Notes: a model not told the origin generated them from the letters alone. A stretch of 64,000 nucleotides of DNA from VFZN01 sp050249615 (GCA_050249615.1 JBFWQE010000007.1:20667-84666), one strand, 5' to 3'. Counted from the stretch's first letter, positions 38,871-48,150 are shown. Program-made: numbers and translations.

Positions 38871-40301
38871 TCACCCCTTGATGCACACCACCGGCTCGAG
38901 CCGCGCCACCTTGCGCGAGAGCCCGGCTGCGTCCGCCGCGTCCACCACGCGGGTCACGTCCTTGTAGGCCGCCGGCGCCTCTTCGGCGATGCCGCGCGAC
39001 GAGGGGCTGCGGATGATGATGCCGCGCTCGGCCAGATCGTCGGCAATCTGTCGCCCCTTGAACCGCCGGAGCGCCTCGTTCCGGCTCATGCTGCGCCCGG
39101 CGCCATGGCACGACGAGCCGAACGCCCGCTCGCCCTTTCCACCCGTGCCCGCGAGCACGTATGAGGCGGTGCCCATCGTGCCGCCAATCAGCACGGGCTG
39201 TCCCACGTCCTTCCAGACGGCAGGCAGTTCCGGATGGCCCGGCCCGAACGCCCGTGTCGCACCCTTCCGGTGGACGAACAGGCGCTTCTCCTCGCCGTCC
39301 ACGACATGTGCCTCCATCTTGCAGGTGTTGTGCGACACGTCGTAGAGAAGCGGCAGCGTCGTGCCCGGGAACAGCCGCGCGAACGCGTCGCGCACCAGAG
39401 CCGTGATGATCTGCCGATTGGCGAGCGCGCAGTTGATGCCGGCGCGCATGGCCCCGAGATAGGCGCGGCCCAGCGCCGAGCGGATGGGCGCGCACGCCAG
39501 CTCCCGGTCCGGCAGCTCGATGCCGTGGGCAGCGGCCTCGATGGCCATCCGCCGCAGGAACTCGGTGCCGATCTGGTGGCCGAGCCCGCGCGACCCGCAG
39601 TGGATGGTGACGACGAGGTCGCCCTCGCGAAGCTGGAACGACTCGCCGATCGCGCGATCGAATACCGCGGTCACGCGCTGCACCTCGAGGTAGTGGTTCC
39701 CGGACCCGAGCGTGCCCATCTCGTCGCGCTGCCGGCGTTTGGCCTGGTGCGACACCTCGGCCGGATCGGCGTCTGCCATGCACCCGCGCTCCTCGATGCG
39801 ATCGAGATCGGCGACGGTGCCGTACCCGCGATCCACGGCCCACCGCGCGCCACCGGAGAGCATGGCGTCCATCTCGGCCTCGTTCAGGCTGATCTCTCCC
39901 TCGCTGCCGACACCCGCCGGGACCGCCCGCGCCAGGGCGTTCGCCACATCGACCTTGCGCGTCTCGATATCACGCAGCTTCAGGCCCGTGTAGAGCGTGC
40001 GGACGCCGCAGGAGATGTCGAATCCCACGCCGCCCGCGGAGATCACCCCGCCTCGATCCGGATCGAAGGCCGCCACGCCGCCGATGGGAAATCCGTAGCC
40101 CCAGTGCGCGTCGGGCATGGCATAGGACGCGCCCTCGATGCCCGGCAGCATGGCGACATTGGCTACCTGCTCGTACACCTTGTGGTCCATCTCCGCGACC
40201 AGGGCTTCGGAGGCGTAGATGATGCCCGGCACCCGCATGCGCCCGTGCGGCTCGATCACCCACTCGTGATCGGAACGGCGGATCAGCAGCGACAGGTCCA
40301 T
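38871..40301 (-). CDS. rtcB: RNA-splicing/repair ligase RtcB
   Basis: 476 residues. Metal ligands are all visible: Asp and Cys in GVGFDISCGVR, His in LGSGNHYLEVQ, His in IHCGSRGLGHQIG, His in DVSHNTCKMEAH, and the GMP-accepting His in SSCHGAGRSMSR. RtcB joins 2',3'-cyclic phosphate (or 3'-phosphate) and 5'-OH RNA ends with GTP. A GGGGGAGGA site precedes the ATG. It follows the archease gene by 15 nt in the same direction. Confidence 0.97.
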   Translation of the reverse strand: MDLSLLIRRSDHEWVIEPHGRMRVPGIIYASEALVAEMDHKVYEQVANVAMLPGIEGASYAMPDAHWGYGFPIGGVAAFDPDRGGVISAGGVGFDISCGVRTLYTGLKLRDIETRKVDVANALARAVPAGVGSEGEISLNEAEMDAMLSGGARWAVDRGYGTVADLDRIEERGCMADADPAEVSHQAKRRQRDEMGTLGSGNHYLEVQRVTAVFDRAIGESFQLREGDLVVTIHCGSRGLGHQIGTEFLRRMAIEAAAHGIELPDRELACAPIRSALGRAYLGAMRAGINCALANRQIITALVRDAFARLFPGTTLPLLYDVSHNTCKMEAHVVDGEEKRLFVHRKGATRAFGPGHPELPAVWKDVGQPVLIGGTMGTASYVLAGTGGKGERAFGSSCHGAGRSMSRNEALRRFKGRQIADDLAERGIIIRSPSSRGIAEEAPAAYKDVTRVVDAADAAGLSRKVARLEPVVCIKG

Positions 40302-40316
40302 CGCGTCCTCCCCCTC

Positions 40317-40739
40317 TCACACGTCAACGACGCACTCGACCGTCCATGCGCCGGCAGCATCCTGCGCGACGCGGAGGGCCGTCTGCGTGGCGCCCTTCAC
40401 CTCGACGGCCGGCTCGTGCCGTCGGGCATCCACGCGCTCGCCCCAGGCCGTCGCCCGCAGGTGCCGGTCCACGTCAATCGACACCTCGAAGCGCGCGAAG
40501 AGCATCCGGCGCGTGGCCATCTCGAAGACCAGCGCGTTCAGCCAGTCGACGAGCAGCACCTCGTCGGTGGGTGCCTCGCAGGCGATGGGAACGGCTGTCT
40601 CGGGTCGGACGAGAGAGGGATCGGTGATGACCCCGGTGAGGGCAATCGCGGCCTGCTCGAACGCCTCAGCCATGGTGGGACCGGTTCCGCGGACGCCGAT
40701 GTCGGCGCCGTGCTCGAAGTGTTCCCAGCGACGCTCCAT
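40317..40739 (-). CDS. Archease (RtcB activator)
   Basis: 140 residues from the ATG at 40739, the normal archease length. RWEHFEHGADIGVRGTG at the N-terminus and VDWLNALVFEMATRRMLFARF in the middle are archease landmarks, and the C-terminal Asp in ECVVDV fits the metal site. Archease promotes RtcB guanylylation and multiple turnover. It is the first gene of the archease-rtcB operon. Codons upstream of this ATG are non-homologous and excluded. Confidence 0.92.
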   Translation of the reverse strand: MERRWEHFEHGADIGVRGTGPTMAEAFEQAAIALTGVITDPSLVRPETAVPIACEAPTDEVLLVDWLNALVFEMATRRMLFARFEVSIDVDRHLRATAWGERVDARRHEPAVEVKGATQTALRVAQDAAGAWTVECVVDV

Positions 40740-40851
40740 GCCAGACGACCCACCCTTATCTTGGCACAGGCCGACGAGGGGACGCGCGGTCCGGAGCCCG
40801 GGCACCCCTGCGGCGCGCCCCCGGACGCGCGCCGCAGGTGCAGGGACGGGC

Positions 40852-41322
40852 TCAGGCCCGCACCTGGCCGATCTGTTGCCGAACGATGTCCGCGCGCTTC
40901 GCGATGCCCTCCGCCTTGGCCCGGAGCAGCCTGCGATTCTTCTTCACCGTCTCGGCGTCCTGGAGCATCGGCGCCTTGTTCGCGAGCAGCACCAGGAGGG
41001 TATCGGACGCGCGCCTTGCCCGATCGAGAGCCGCCACCTGCGTAGACGTCAGATCGGCTCGGGCTGCATCCACGGCGGCAATCGCATCCCTCAGGGAGCC
41101 CGCCTGCGCCTCGAGCGTCGCCACCCGCTCTCGCACCAGCGCAAAATCAGGCCGCCCGCCGCGCAGCAGCTGCCGGATCTCCCGGGCGTCCGCGCTCACC
41201 CGTGCGGCATGCGCGGCCACCTGTTCGATGGCCGGCCCGAGATCCGCCGCGGCGGCGGGGGCGGGAGCGGCAGCCAGCGCGATCCCGAGAACGAAGGCAG
41301 TGGTCATGACCGTGGTCGTCAT
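40852..41322 (-). CDS. Periplasmic helical protein of unknown function
   Basis: 156 residues from the ATG at 41322, with a strong AGGAGGT ribosome-binding site at 41331-41337. A signal peptide (TTAFVLGIALAAAPAPAAAAD) precedes an almost wholly alpha-helical, Ala/Arg-rich body with coiled-coil character (VRERVATLEAQAGSLRDAIAAVDAARADL). No catalytic motif is seen. It may be cotranscribed with archease-rtcB but the 112-bp spacing leaves this open. Confidence 0.75.
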   Translation of the reverse strand: MTTTVMTTAFVLGIALAAAPAPAAAADLGPAIEQVAAHAARVSADAREIRQLLRGGRPDFALVRERVATLEAQAGSLRDAIAAVDAARADLTSTQVAALDRARRASDTLLVLLANKAPMLQDAETVKKNRRLLRAKAEGIAKRADIVRQQIGQVRA

Positions 41323-41447
41323 CGTGTTGCACCTCCTGCCGCCGAAGGTAGCCGGGCAGGGACCTGCTCGAAAAATAGAAAGTTCAAGACGTATTCTTTG
41401 AATTATCCGAATCACCGGCGCGCTCGGCGCCATGGTGTGATCCCGGG

Positions 41448-43028
41448 ATGAGCGATCAGGCGGAGGTCCTGGCGTTTCTTTGCGATCCGGCCAGCTACGA
41501 GGGGCGGCCCGCCACGGTCGAGCGCATCGACACGCACAGCGCGAGCGTGTTCCTCGCAGGCGAGTTCGCCTTCAAGCTGAAGCGCGCGGTGCGCTACACG
41601 TTCCTCGATTTCTCGACCGAGGAACGCCGACGCCACTTCTGCGAGGCCGAAGTGCGCCTCAATCGCCGGACGGCACCCGGGCTCTACGTCGGCGTCACCC
41701 CCGTCACACGGGAGGCCGATGGCCGCCTGGCCTTCGGTGGTCGGGGTGTTCCCGTGGACTGGCTCGTGGTCATGCGCCGCTTCCCGCAGGAGCAGCTCCT
41801 CGATCGCTTGGCCCTGTCGGGCGGAATCTCGCCGGAAATCGCGCGACGGCTCGCGGACAGGATCGCCGACTTCCACGCCGTGGCCGCGCCGGCGCCGCAC
41901 CGCGGCGGGCGTGCGGGCATGCGCGATGTCGTCGAGGACAACTCGCGTGCCCTGACTGCCGCGGGCGACGTGCTCGACCCCACGGTCGTCCATGCCGTCA
42001 ACACGGCGTGCGAAGAATCCGTCGCCCGCCTCGGTGCCGTGCTCGAGACCCGCCGTGCCGGCGGCTTCGTCCGCCAGTGCCACGGCGATCTGCACCTCCG
42101 CAACATCGTCCTCGTCGACCAGGTGCCCACGCTGTTCGACGCGGTGGAATTCAACGACGACTTCGCGTGCATCGACGTGTGGTACGACGTCGCGTTCCTC
42201 TTGATGGACATGTGGGGACGGGCGCTGGCAAGCCAGGCCAACGTGGTGTTCAACCAGTACCTGCTGCGCACGAGCGATCTCGGGGGCCTGCCGCTGCTGC
42301 CGCTGTTCCTGGCCTGCCGCGCGGCGATCCGATCGAAGACGAGCCTGGCGAGCGCCTCCCTGGAGACCGATCCGGGGCGGCGCCACGAGTTCGAGGCCCG
42401 CGCGCGGGACTACCTGGCCCTTGCCGCCCGGCTCGTCGTCCCGGCGGCTCCGCGAATGGTGGCCATCGGCGGCCTGTCAGGGTCCGGCAAGTCCACGTTG
42501 GCCGCGTACCTCGCGCCGCTGATGGGCAACCCGCCCGGCGCCGTCGTCCTGCGAAGCGACGTGCTCCGGAAGGCGCTCTTTCACGTCGCGCCCGAGGAGC
42601 GTCTGGGACCGGAGGGCTATCAGCCCGAAGTCACGCGCGAGGTCTACCATGCCCTGGCCGGCCGTGCCGCCGACGTGCTGGACGCGGGCGGAAGCGTCGT
42701 GGTGGATGCCACGTTCCTCGACCCGGAATGGCGAGATGGCGCTGCCCGCGTGGCGGCCATGGCAGGCGTGCCCTTCACCGGCATCTGGCTGGACGCGCCT
42801 CCCGCGATGATGGCCGAGCGCCTGAGCCGCCGAACCGGCGACGCCTCGGATGCCACCGTCGAGGTCCTCCACCAGCAACTGCAACGGCAAACAGACGGAA
42901 TCCTGTGGAATCGGATCGATGCCACGGCGCCGATCTCGCAGCTGGCGGCCAGAGCACTGGCCGTGGTCCACGATCCAGCGGTGGTGGCGGACACGCCGGA
43001 TTCCCGGCAGTGTCCTCCCCATCCCTGA
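41448..43028 (+). CDS. Aminoglycoside-phosphotransferase-like domain fused to a P-loop kinase
   Basis: 526 residues. The N-terminal half (1-330) is an APH/ChoK-like fold with catalytic loop CHGDLHLRNIVL and the metal-binding Asp in LFDAVEFND. The C-terminal half (about 340-510) is a P-loop kinase with Walker A GLSGSGKST, a LRSDVLRK motif and VVVDATFLD. This APH plus gluconate-kinase-like fusion is a known architecture of uncharacterised bacterial proteins. Both modules look intact, so it may phosphorylate a small molecule, but no substrate can be named. Confidence 0.85.
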   Translation: MSDQAEVLAFLCDPASYEGRPATVERIDTHSASVFLAGEFAFKLKRAVRYTFLDFSTEERRRHFCEAEVRLNRRTAPGLYVGVTPVTREADGRLAFGGRGVPVDWLVVMRRFPQEQLLDRLALSGGISPEIARRLADRIADFHAVAAPAPHRGGRAGMRDVVEDNSRALTAAGDVLDPTVVHAVNTACEESVARLGAVLETRRAGGFVRQCHGDLHLRNIVLVDQVPTLFDAVEFNDDFACIDVWYDVAFLLMDMWGRALASQANVVFNQYLLRTSDLGGLPLLPLFLACRAAIRSKTSLASASLETDPGRRHEFEARARDYLALAARLVVPAAPRMVAIGGLSGSGKSTLAAYLAPLMGNPPGAVVLRSDVLRKALFHVAPEERLGPEGYQPEVTREVYHALAGRAADVLDAGGSVVVDATFLDPEWRDGAARVAAMAGVPFTGIWLDAPPAMMAERLSRRTGDASDATVEVLHQQLQRQTDGILWNRIDATAPISQLAARALAVVHDPAVVADTPDSRQCPPHP

Positions 43029-43121
43029 TCAGCCGGTCCCGGCTGGCGGCTTCACGTCCGAAAGACGCGACTGGCTCGTGGAACGCGAATTGCGTCGGGT
43101 CATCTCAGTTGGGCGTTCGCC

Positions 43122-43565
43122 ATGAGACACACGCACCCGACCACCGGTCTCTTCGCAGCCGTAATCGCGGTCGCGATTCTCGAGGGCGTCTCCGCCGGGC
43201 GCCAGACGACCGGACCGACCACGCCGCCGCTGGTCATCAGCTCGATGGCCGGAGCGGACCTCTACCAGGCCTACTGCGCGTCGTGTCACGGTCGGGGCGG
43301 CAAGGGCGATGGTCCGACCGGTCCCGCGCTCAAGTCGATGCTGCCGGATCTGACGACCCTGGGTCGCCGGAACGGCGGAGTGTTCCCGGGCGAGCGGATC
43401 GCCGCACTCGTGGCTCACGGCGAAGAGCTGCCGTCGCCCGCTCACGGATCACGCGAGATGCCGGTCTGGGGCCCCCTGTTCCGCGCGCTCGACCCGAGTG
43501 ACACGCGCGCCAACGTGCGGATCGCGAGCATCGTGGAGTTCATCCGGTCGATGCAGGTCCGATGA
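43122..43565 (+). CDS. Periplasmic monohaem cytochrome c
   Basis: 147 residues with a signal peptide (GLFAAVIAVAILEGVSA). The haem-binding CASCH is near 50-54 in YQAYCASCHGRGGKGDGP, and the distal Met ligand is in SREMPVWGPLF. This is a class I c-type cytochrome of the SoxX/cytochrome c oxidase subunit type, serving as an electron carrier. Its stop overlaps the next frame; the downstream three genes may form an operon with it. Confidence 0.9.
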   Translation: MRHTHPTTGLFAAVIAVAILEGVSAGRQTTGPTTPPLVISSMAGADLYQAYCASCHGRGGKGDGPTGPALKSMLPDLTTLGRRNGGVFPGERIAALVAHGEELPSPAHGSREMPVWGPLFRALDPSDTRANVRIASIVEFIRSMQVR

Positions 43566-43579
43566 CCGAGGAGCCTGCC

Positions 43580-44053
43580 ATGATTTCCGCACGGCTGGTC
43601 GAGTTGATTCAGAACCACGCGCCCCGCCTCACCGAGGACGTCGTCACCGACCTCGTGTCGAACCCGGAGACGACGGGGTTCCGCGCGGTGCCGCGACTCG
43701 AGCTGGAGGCGCGGATCTTCGAGATCTGCCATCACCTCGGCGACTGGATCGCCGCCAGGGCCGACGAGGCGGTGCAGGCCGAGTTCGAGCAGTGGGGTGG
43801 CAAGCGGTTCGGCCAGGGCATCCCGCTGAGCCAGGTCGTCTACGCGGTGATTCTCCTGAAACGCCACCTGCGCCGCTACATTCGTGACCACGGCCTCGTG
43901 GAGTCGTCGTTCCCGCGGGTCGAGGGCGACTACGTGCTGCCCATGCACCTCCTCAGCCTGCAGGAGCTCGACGGGATGGTGAGCGAGTTCTTCGACAAGG
44001 CGATTCACCACCTCACGCGCGGCTACGAGGCCGCGGCCAGGCGCGCGGGGTGA
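43580..44053 (+). CDS. RsbRD-N-like all-helical signalling-domain protein
   Basis: 157 residues. GAGGAG at 43568-43573 places the start at the ATG at 43580; an ATG at 43562 overlapping the cytochrome stop is the alternative. The sequence (LVELIQNHAPRLTEDVVTDLVSNPET, then FGQGIPLSQVVYAVILLKRHLRRYIRDHG) resembles the N-terminal helical domain found in RsbRD co-antagonists and some histidine kinases, here as a stand-alone protein. Function is unknown; a redox or stress sensor connected with the neighbouring cytochrome is possible. Confidence 0.65.
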   Translation: MISARLVELIQNHAPRLTEDVVTDLVSNPETTGFRAVPRLELEARIFEICHHLGDWIAARADEAVQAEFEQWGGKRFGQGIPLSQVVYAVILLKRHLRRYIRDHGLVESSFPRVEGDYVLPMHLLSLQELDGMVSEFFDKAIHHLTRGYEAAARRAG

Positions 44054-44067
44054 AGGCCGAGGTCCCC

Positions 44068-45363
44068 ATGAAAGCCGTCCTCTGGAGCCTGCTCGTCATC
44101 GCTGCCATCGTCAGCGCGGTCTACTACTACCGCGCCGACGTCGGGGCGGCGCCCCCGCAGCTCGTCGTCGCCACCGTCTCGCGTGGCGATGTCGTCTCGA
44201 CGGTGGATGCGACAGGCACCCTGCAGACGGTGGACACCGTCGAGGTGGGCACCCAGGTGAGCGGCACCATCGCGACCCTGGGCGTGGACTTCAACGACAC
44301 GGTCAAGAGGGGGCAGGTCGTGGCGACGCTCGACCAGGCCATCTTCCTGTCGCAGATCCAGCAGGCGGAAGCGCAGGTGTTCCGGCTGCGCGCCGAGCAC
44401 GAACGTGCGCGCGTCCAGGTGCTCGATGCGGAGACGAAGCTGAAGCGGGCCCGGATGCTCGGCGACAAGCAGCTCGTGGCCGCGACGGAGGTGGAAACCG
44501 CCGAGGTGAACGCCGAGCTCGCGAAGGCGTCGTTCAAGGCCGCCGAAGCGCAGCTCACGCAGGCCGAGGGCGCGCTCGCCCAGGCGAAGGTCAACCTGTC
44601 CTACACGGTCATCCGCTCCCCGGTGGACGGCATCATCCTGAGCCGGAACGTCGACGTCGGGCAGACAGTGGCCGCGGGCCTCCAGGCGCCGACACTCTTC
44701 GTCATCGCGCGCAGCCTCGACACGCTCGAACTGGCGGCAAGCGTGGCCGAGTCGGACGTGGGCCGTGTGCGGGAGGGTCAGCCGGTCGCCTTCACCGTGG
44801 ATGCCTATCCCAGGGAGACCTTTACCGGCACGGTCCGGCAGGTTCGCCTCCAGCCCACCGTGCAGCAGAACGTCGTCAGCTACACGACCATCATCGACGT
44901 GCCCAATGAGGGCGGGCTCCTCAAGCCGGGTATGACCGCCACGCTCGCCATCGAGGTGGCGCGCGCGGACGGCGTGCTGCGCGTGCCGGCGTCGGCGCTG
45001 CGGTTCCGGCCCTCGAAGGAGGTACTGGCCGCGTACGGCGGCGATGAGGACGCCACGACCGATGGGCAGGCCGAGGGCGCCGCGGGCCAGCGGGCCTGGC
45101 CGCGGACGCCTGGCAGCGCCGCGGCCAACGGCAGGCAGTGGGCCACGGTCTGGCAGCTTGCGAACGGCGAGCTCCAGCAGCTTCGCGTGCGCACCGGCCT
45201 GTCGGATGGCACCACCGTGGCCGTGCTCGATGGCCCGCTCGTCGAGGGCGCACAGGTGGTCACCAACACCACCACCGTGACGACGGGCACCACAACGGGC
45301 ACCGGCAGCGGCTCGCCGCTCGTCCCCTCCATGCCGCGCCGGCCGGGAGCCCAGAGGCGCTGA
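44068..45363 (+). CDS. MacA/HlyD-type periplasmic adaptor
   Basis: 431 residues. A signal anchor (VLWSLLVIAAIVSAVYYYR) is followed by lipoyl half-motifs (VGTQVSGTIATLGVDFNDTVKRGQVVATLD and IRSPVDGIILSRNVDVGQTV) flanking a coiled-coil hairpin (about 100-185), then beta-barrel and membrane-proximal domains. It bridges an inner-membrane permease to an outer-membrane channel. The MacB-like permease follows 7 nt downstream. A GTG at 44050 overlapping the previous stop is an alternative start. Confidence 0.9.
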   Translation: MKAVLWSLLVIAAIVSAVYYYRADVGAAPPQLVVATVSRGDVVSTVDATGTLQTVDTVEVGTQVSGTIATLGVDFNDTVKRGQVVATLDQAIFLSQIQQAEAQVFRLRAEHERARVQVLDAETKLKRARMLGDKQLVAATEVETAEVNAELAKASFKAAEAQLTQAEGALAQAKVNLSYTVIRSPVDGIILSRNVDVGQTVAAGLQAPTLFVIARSLDTLELAASVAESDVGRVREGQPVAFTVDAYPRETFTGTVRQVRLQPTVQQNVVSYTTIIDVPNEGGLLKPGMTATLAIEVARADGVLRVPASALRFRPSKEVLAAYGGDEDATTDGQAEGAAGQRAWPRTPGSAAANGRQWATVWQLANGELQQLRVRTGLSDGTTVAVLDGPLVEGAQVVTNTTTVTTGTTTGTGSGSPLVPSMPRRPGAQRR

Positions 45364-45370
45364 GGCGGCC

Positions 45371-46591
45371 ATGCGCACCATCCCCGTCCTCGGCGTGGCC
45401 CTCGAGGCGCTGCGGCGCAACATCCTGCGGTCGGCGCTCACCTCGCTCGGCATCATCATCGGCGTGGCGGCGGTCATCGTGATGATGGCGCTCGGCGACG
45501 GCGCTCGGCAGTCGATCACGTCGCGGATTCAGAGCCTGGGCACGAATGTCATCACGGTGATGGCCGGGTCGTTCAGCATGGGCCCTGCACAGATGGGCAG
45601 CGGGGCCCTTCGCACGCTGACGGCGGCGGATGCCGAAGCCATCCTCGACGAGGTGCCCGGCGTGAAGGCGGTGTCGCCGGGCCTGAACTCGCGCGGGCAG
45701 ATCGTGGCACCGTCCGGCAACTGGCAGACGCAGATTCAGGGCGTGGGTGAGGCGCTGCCCGAGGTCCGGGAGTGGGCGGTCGAGATCGGGATGTTCTTCG
45801 AGGCGTCGGCCGTCGCCCGCGCCGACCGGGTGGTGGTCCTCGGCGCCCTGGTGCGCGATCGGCTCTTCGGTGAGAACACCGATCCGGTCGGCGAGGTGGT
45901 GCGCATCTCCAACCAGCCGTTCCGGGTCATCGGCGTGCTGAGCCGCAAGGGGCAGTCGGCGATGGGCCAGGATCAGGACGACGCGGTCTTCGTGCCCTAC
46001 ACGACCGTGCAGAAGCGCATCCAGGGCGTGCAGCACGTGTCGAACATCTCGGTTCTCCTCGCCCCGGGGGCGAAGTCCTCCGAGGTCTCGGCCGGGATCA
46101 GCGAGGTGCTGAGACGCCGCCACGGGCTGGGGCCCGCCGCCGAGGACGACTTCATGCTGCGCACGCCGGAGGAGATGGCCACCGTGCTGACGCAGACCAC
46201 CAACACGATGACCTACCTGCTTGCCAGCGTGGCGGCGGTGTCATTGCTGGTCGGCGGCATCGGGATCATGAACATCATGCTGGTGTCGGTCACCGAGCGC
46301 ACGCGCGAGATCGGCCTGCGCCGTGCGGTCGGAGCACGCCGTCGCGACGTGCTGGGCCAGTTCGTGATCGAGGCGATGGCGCTCACGCTGGCGGGAGGGC
46401 TGGCGGGCATCGCGGTCGGCGTGGGCGGGGCGTGGGCCGTGAACCGGCTGCTCAACTGGGCGACCGTCGTCTCGATGCCCGCGGTCCTGATCTCGTTCAG
46501 CTTTGCCGCCGTCGTCGGGATGGTCTTCGGCTTCTTCCCCGCGCGCCGCGCCGCCGGCCTCAACCCGGTCGACGCGCTGCACTACGAGTAG
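45371..46591 (+). CDS. MacB-like ABC transporter permease without ATPase domain
   Basis: 406 residues: first helix in ILRSALTSLGIIIGVAAVIVMMALGDG (about 17-42), a MacB periplasmic core domain (about 45-270), then three FtsX helices including GGIGIMNIMLVSVTERTREIGLRRAVGA and the tail NPVDALHYE. It pairs with the adaptor upstream. The ATP-binding subunit expected in MacAB or LolCDE-type systems is not encoded next to it. The stop is only 3 nt from the convergent carboxyltransferase stop. Confidence 0.92.
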   Translation: MRTIPVLGVALEALRRNILRSALTSLGIIIGVAAVIVMMALGDGARQSITSRIQSLGTNVITVMAGSFSMGPAQMGSGALRTLTAADAEAILDEVPGVKAVSPGLNSRGQIVAPSGNWQTQIQGVGEALPEVREWAVEIGMFFEASAVARADRVVVLGALVRDRLFGENTDPVGEVVRISNQPFRVIGVLSRKGQSAMGQDQDDAVFVPYTTVQKRIQGVQHVSNISVLLAPGAKSSEVSAGISEVLRRRHGLGPAAEDDFMLRTPEEMATVLTQTTNTMTYLLASVAAVSLLVGGIGIMNIMLVSVTERTREIGLRRAVGARRRDVLGQFVIEAMALTLAGGLAGIAVGVGGAWAVNRLLNWATVVSMPAVLISFSFAAVVGMVFGFFPARRAAGLNPVDALHYE

Positions 46592-46594
46592 GCC

Positions 46595-48136
46595 TCAGAG
46601 CGGGATGTTCCCGTGCTTCTTCGGCGGGTTCCGGTCGCGCTTCCCTTCGAGCGTGGCCAGGGCCTGGACGAGCCTCCGGCGTGTCGTGCGCGGCAGGATT
46701 ACCTCGTCCACGAACCCCTTCTCGGCCGCCACGTACGGGTTGGCGAACTTCTCGCGGAACTCCGCCACCTTCTGCGCGCGCATCGCCGCCGGGTCGGCGG
46801 CCTTCTCGATCTCCCGCCTGTAGAGGATGTTCACCGCCCCCTCGGCGCCCATCACCGCGATCTCCGCCGTGGGCCACGCGTAGTTGAAGTCGGTCCGGAT
46901 GTGCTTCGAGGCCATGACGCAGTAGGCGCCGCCGTAGGCCTTGCGCGTGATGACGGTGACCTTGGGCACGGTGGCCTCGGCGAAGGCGTAGAGCAGTTTC
47001 GCGCCGTGCCGGATGATGCCGCCGTATTCCTGGACGGTGCCGGGCAGGAAGCCCGGCACGTCCTCGAAGGTGACCAGCGGGATGTTGAAGGCGTCGCAGA
47101 AGCGCACGAAGCGCGCGCCCTTCACCGAGGCATCGATATCGAGGGTGCCGGCCAGGTGCGCGGGCTGGTTCGCGACGATGCCGACCGGGCGCCCGCCGAG
47201 CCGGGCGAAGCCGACCACGATGTTCCGCGCGTAGTGCTGGTGCACCTCGAGGAAGCAGCCTTCGTCCGCGATCGTGTGGATCAGATCCAGCATGTCGTAC
47301 GGCTGGTTGGGCGAGGATGGCACCAGCTGATCCAGCGCCTCGTCTTCCCGGTCCAGCGGGTCGTGCGTGGTCCGGCGCGGTGCATCGTCGAGGTTGTTAC
47401 CGGGCATGAACGACAGCAGCTCGCGGATGAGCGCGAGGCACTCCTGGTCGTTCTCGACCGCGAAATGGGCCACGCCGCTCTTCTCGTTGTGCGTCATCGC
47501 GCCGCCGAGGGCTTCCTTGGTGACGTCCTCGTGCGTCACGGTCTTGATGACGTCGGGGCCCGTGACGAACATGTAGCTCGACTCCTTCACCATGATGGTG
47601 AAGTCCGTGATGGCCGGCGAGTACACCGCGCCGCCCGCGCAGGGCCCCATGATGGCGGAGATCTGCGGCACGACGCCAGACGCGAGCGTGTTGCGCAGGA
47701 AGATGTCGGCGTAGCCGCCGAGCGACACGACGCCCTCCTGGATGCGGGCGCCGCCGGAGTCGTTCAACCCGACCACGGGGCAGCCGTTGCGGACGGCCAT
47801 GTCCATGATCTTGCAGATCTTCGCGGCATTGGTTTCAGACAGCGAGCCGCCAAACACCGTGAAGTCCTGCGCGAAGGCATAGGCCACGCGCCCGTTCACG
47901 CGGCCGTGGCCGGCGACCACCCCGTCGCCAGGGATCACCTGCGCATCCATCCCGAAGTCGCGGCAGCGGTGGGTGACGAGCTTGTCCACTTCCTCGAACG
48001 TCCCCGGGTCGAAGAGCATCTCCATCCGCTCTCGGGCGGTGAGCTTGCCCGCGTCGTGCTGCTTCTTCAGGCGCTCGACGCCCCCGCCTTCCTCGGCGCG
48101 GCGCTCGAGCTCGTGAAGTCTGTCGATCGGGTTCAT
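46595..48136 (-). CDS. Acyl-CoA carboxylase carboxyltransferase subunit (PccB/MmdA type)
   Basis: 513 residues, the standard length. Landmarks are KLTARERMEMLFDPGTFEE, the oxyanion-hole loops CAGGAVYSPAITDF and RKAYGGAYCVMASK, FEDVPGFLPGTVQE, and the terminal KKHGNIPL. It transfers carboxyl from biotin to propionyl-CoA or a related acyl-CoA. Its carrier and biotin carboxylase are probably those at 34932-37031, about 10 kb away. It follows the FAH-family gene by 14 nt, so both may act in the same catabolic route. Confidence 0.94.
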   Translation of the reverse strand: MNPIDRLHELERRAEEGGGVERLKKQHDAGKLTARERMEMLFDPGTFEEVDKLVTHRCRDFGMDAQVIPGDGVVAGHGRVNGRVAYAFAQDFTVFGGSLSETNAAKICKIMDMAVRNGCPVVGLNDSGGARIQEGVVSLGGYADIFLRNTLASGVVPQISAIMGPCAGGAVYSPAITDFTIMVKESSYMFVTGPDVIKTVTHEDVTKEALGGAMTHNEKSGVAHFAVENDQECLALIRELLSFMPGNNLDDAPRRTTHDPLDREDEALDQLVPSSPNQPYDMLDLIHTIADEGCFLEVHQHYARNIVVGFARLGGRPVGIVANQPAHLAGTLDIDASVKGARFVRFCDAFNIPLVTFEDVPGFLPGTVQEYGGIIRHGAKLLYAFAEATVPKVTVITRKAYGGAYCVMASKHIRTDFNYAWPTAEIAVMGAEGAVNILYRREIEKAADPAAMRAQKVAEFREKFANPYVAAEKGFVDEVILPRTTRRRLVQALATLEGKRDRNPPKKHGNIPL

Positions 48137-48150
48137 CGTGTCTCCGCGCA

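Noticed and set aside
41448..43028. Aminoglycoside resistance gene
   Set aside because: The APH-like half is fused to a P-loop kinase in a known uncharacterised family, and nothing in the context suggests antibiotic resistance.
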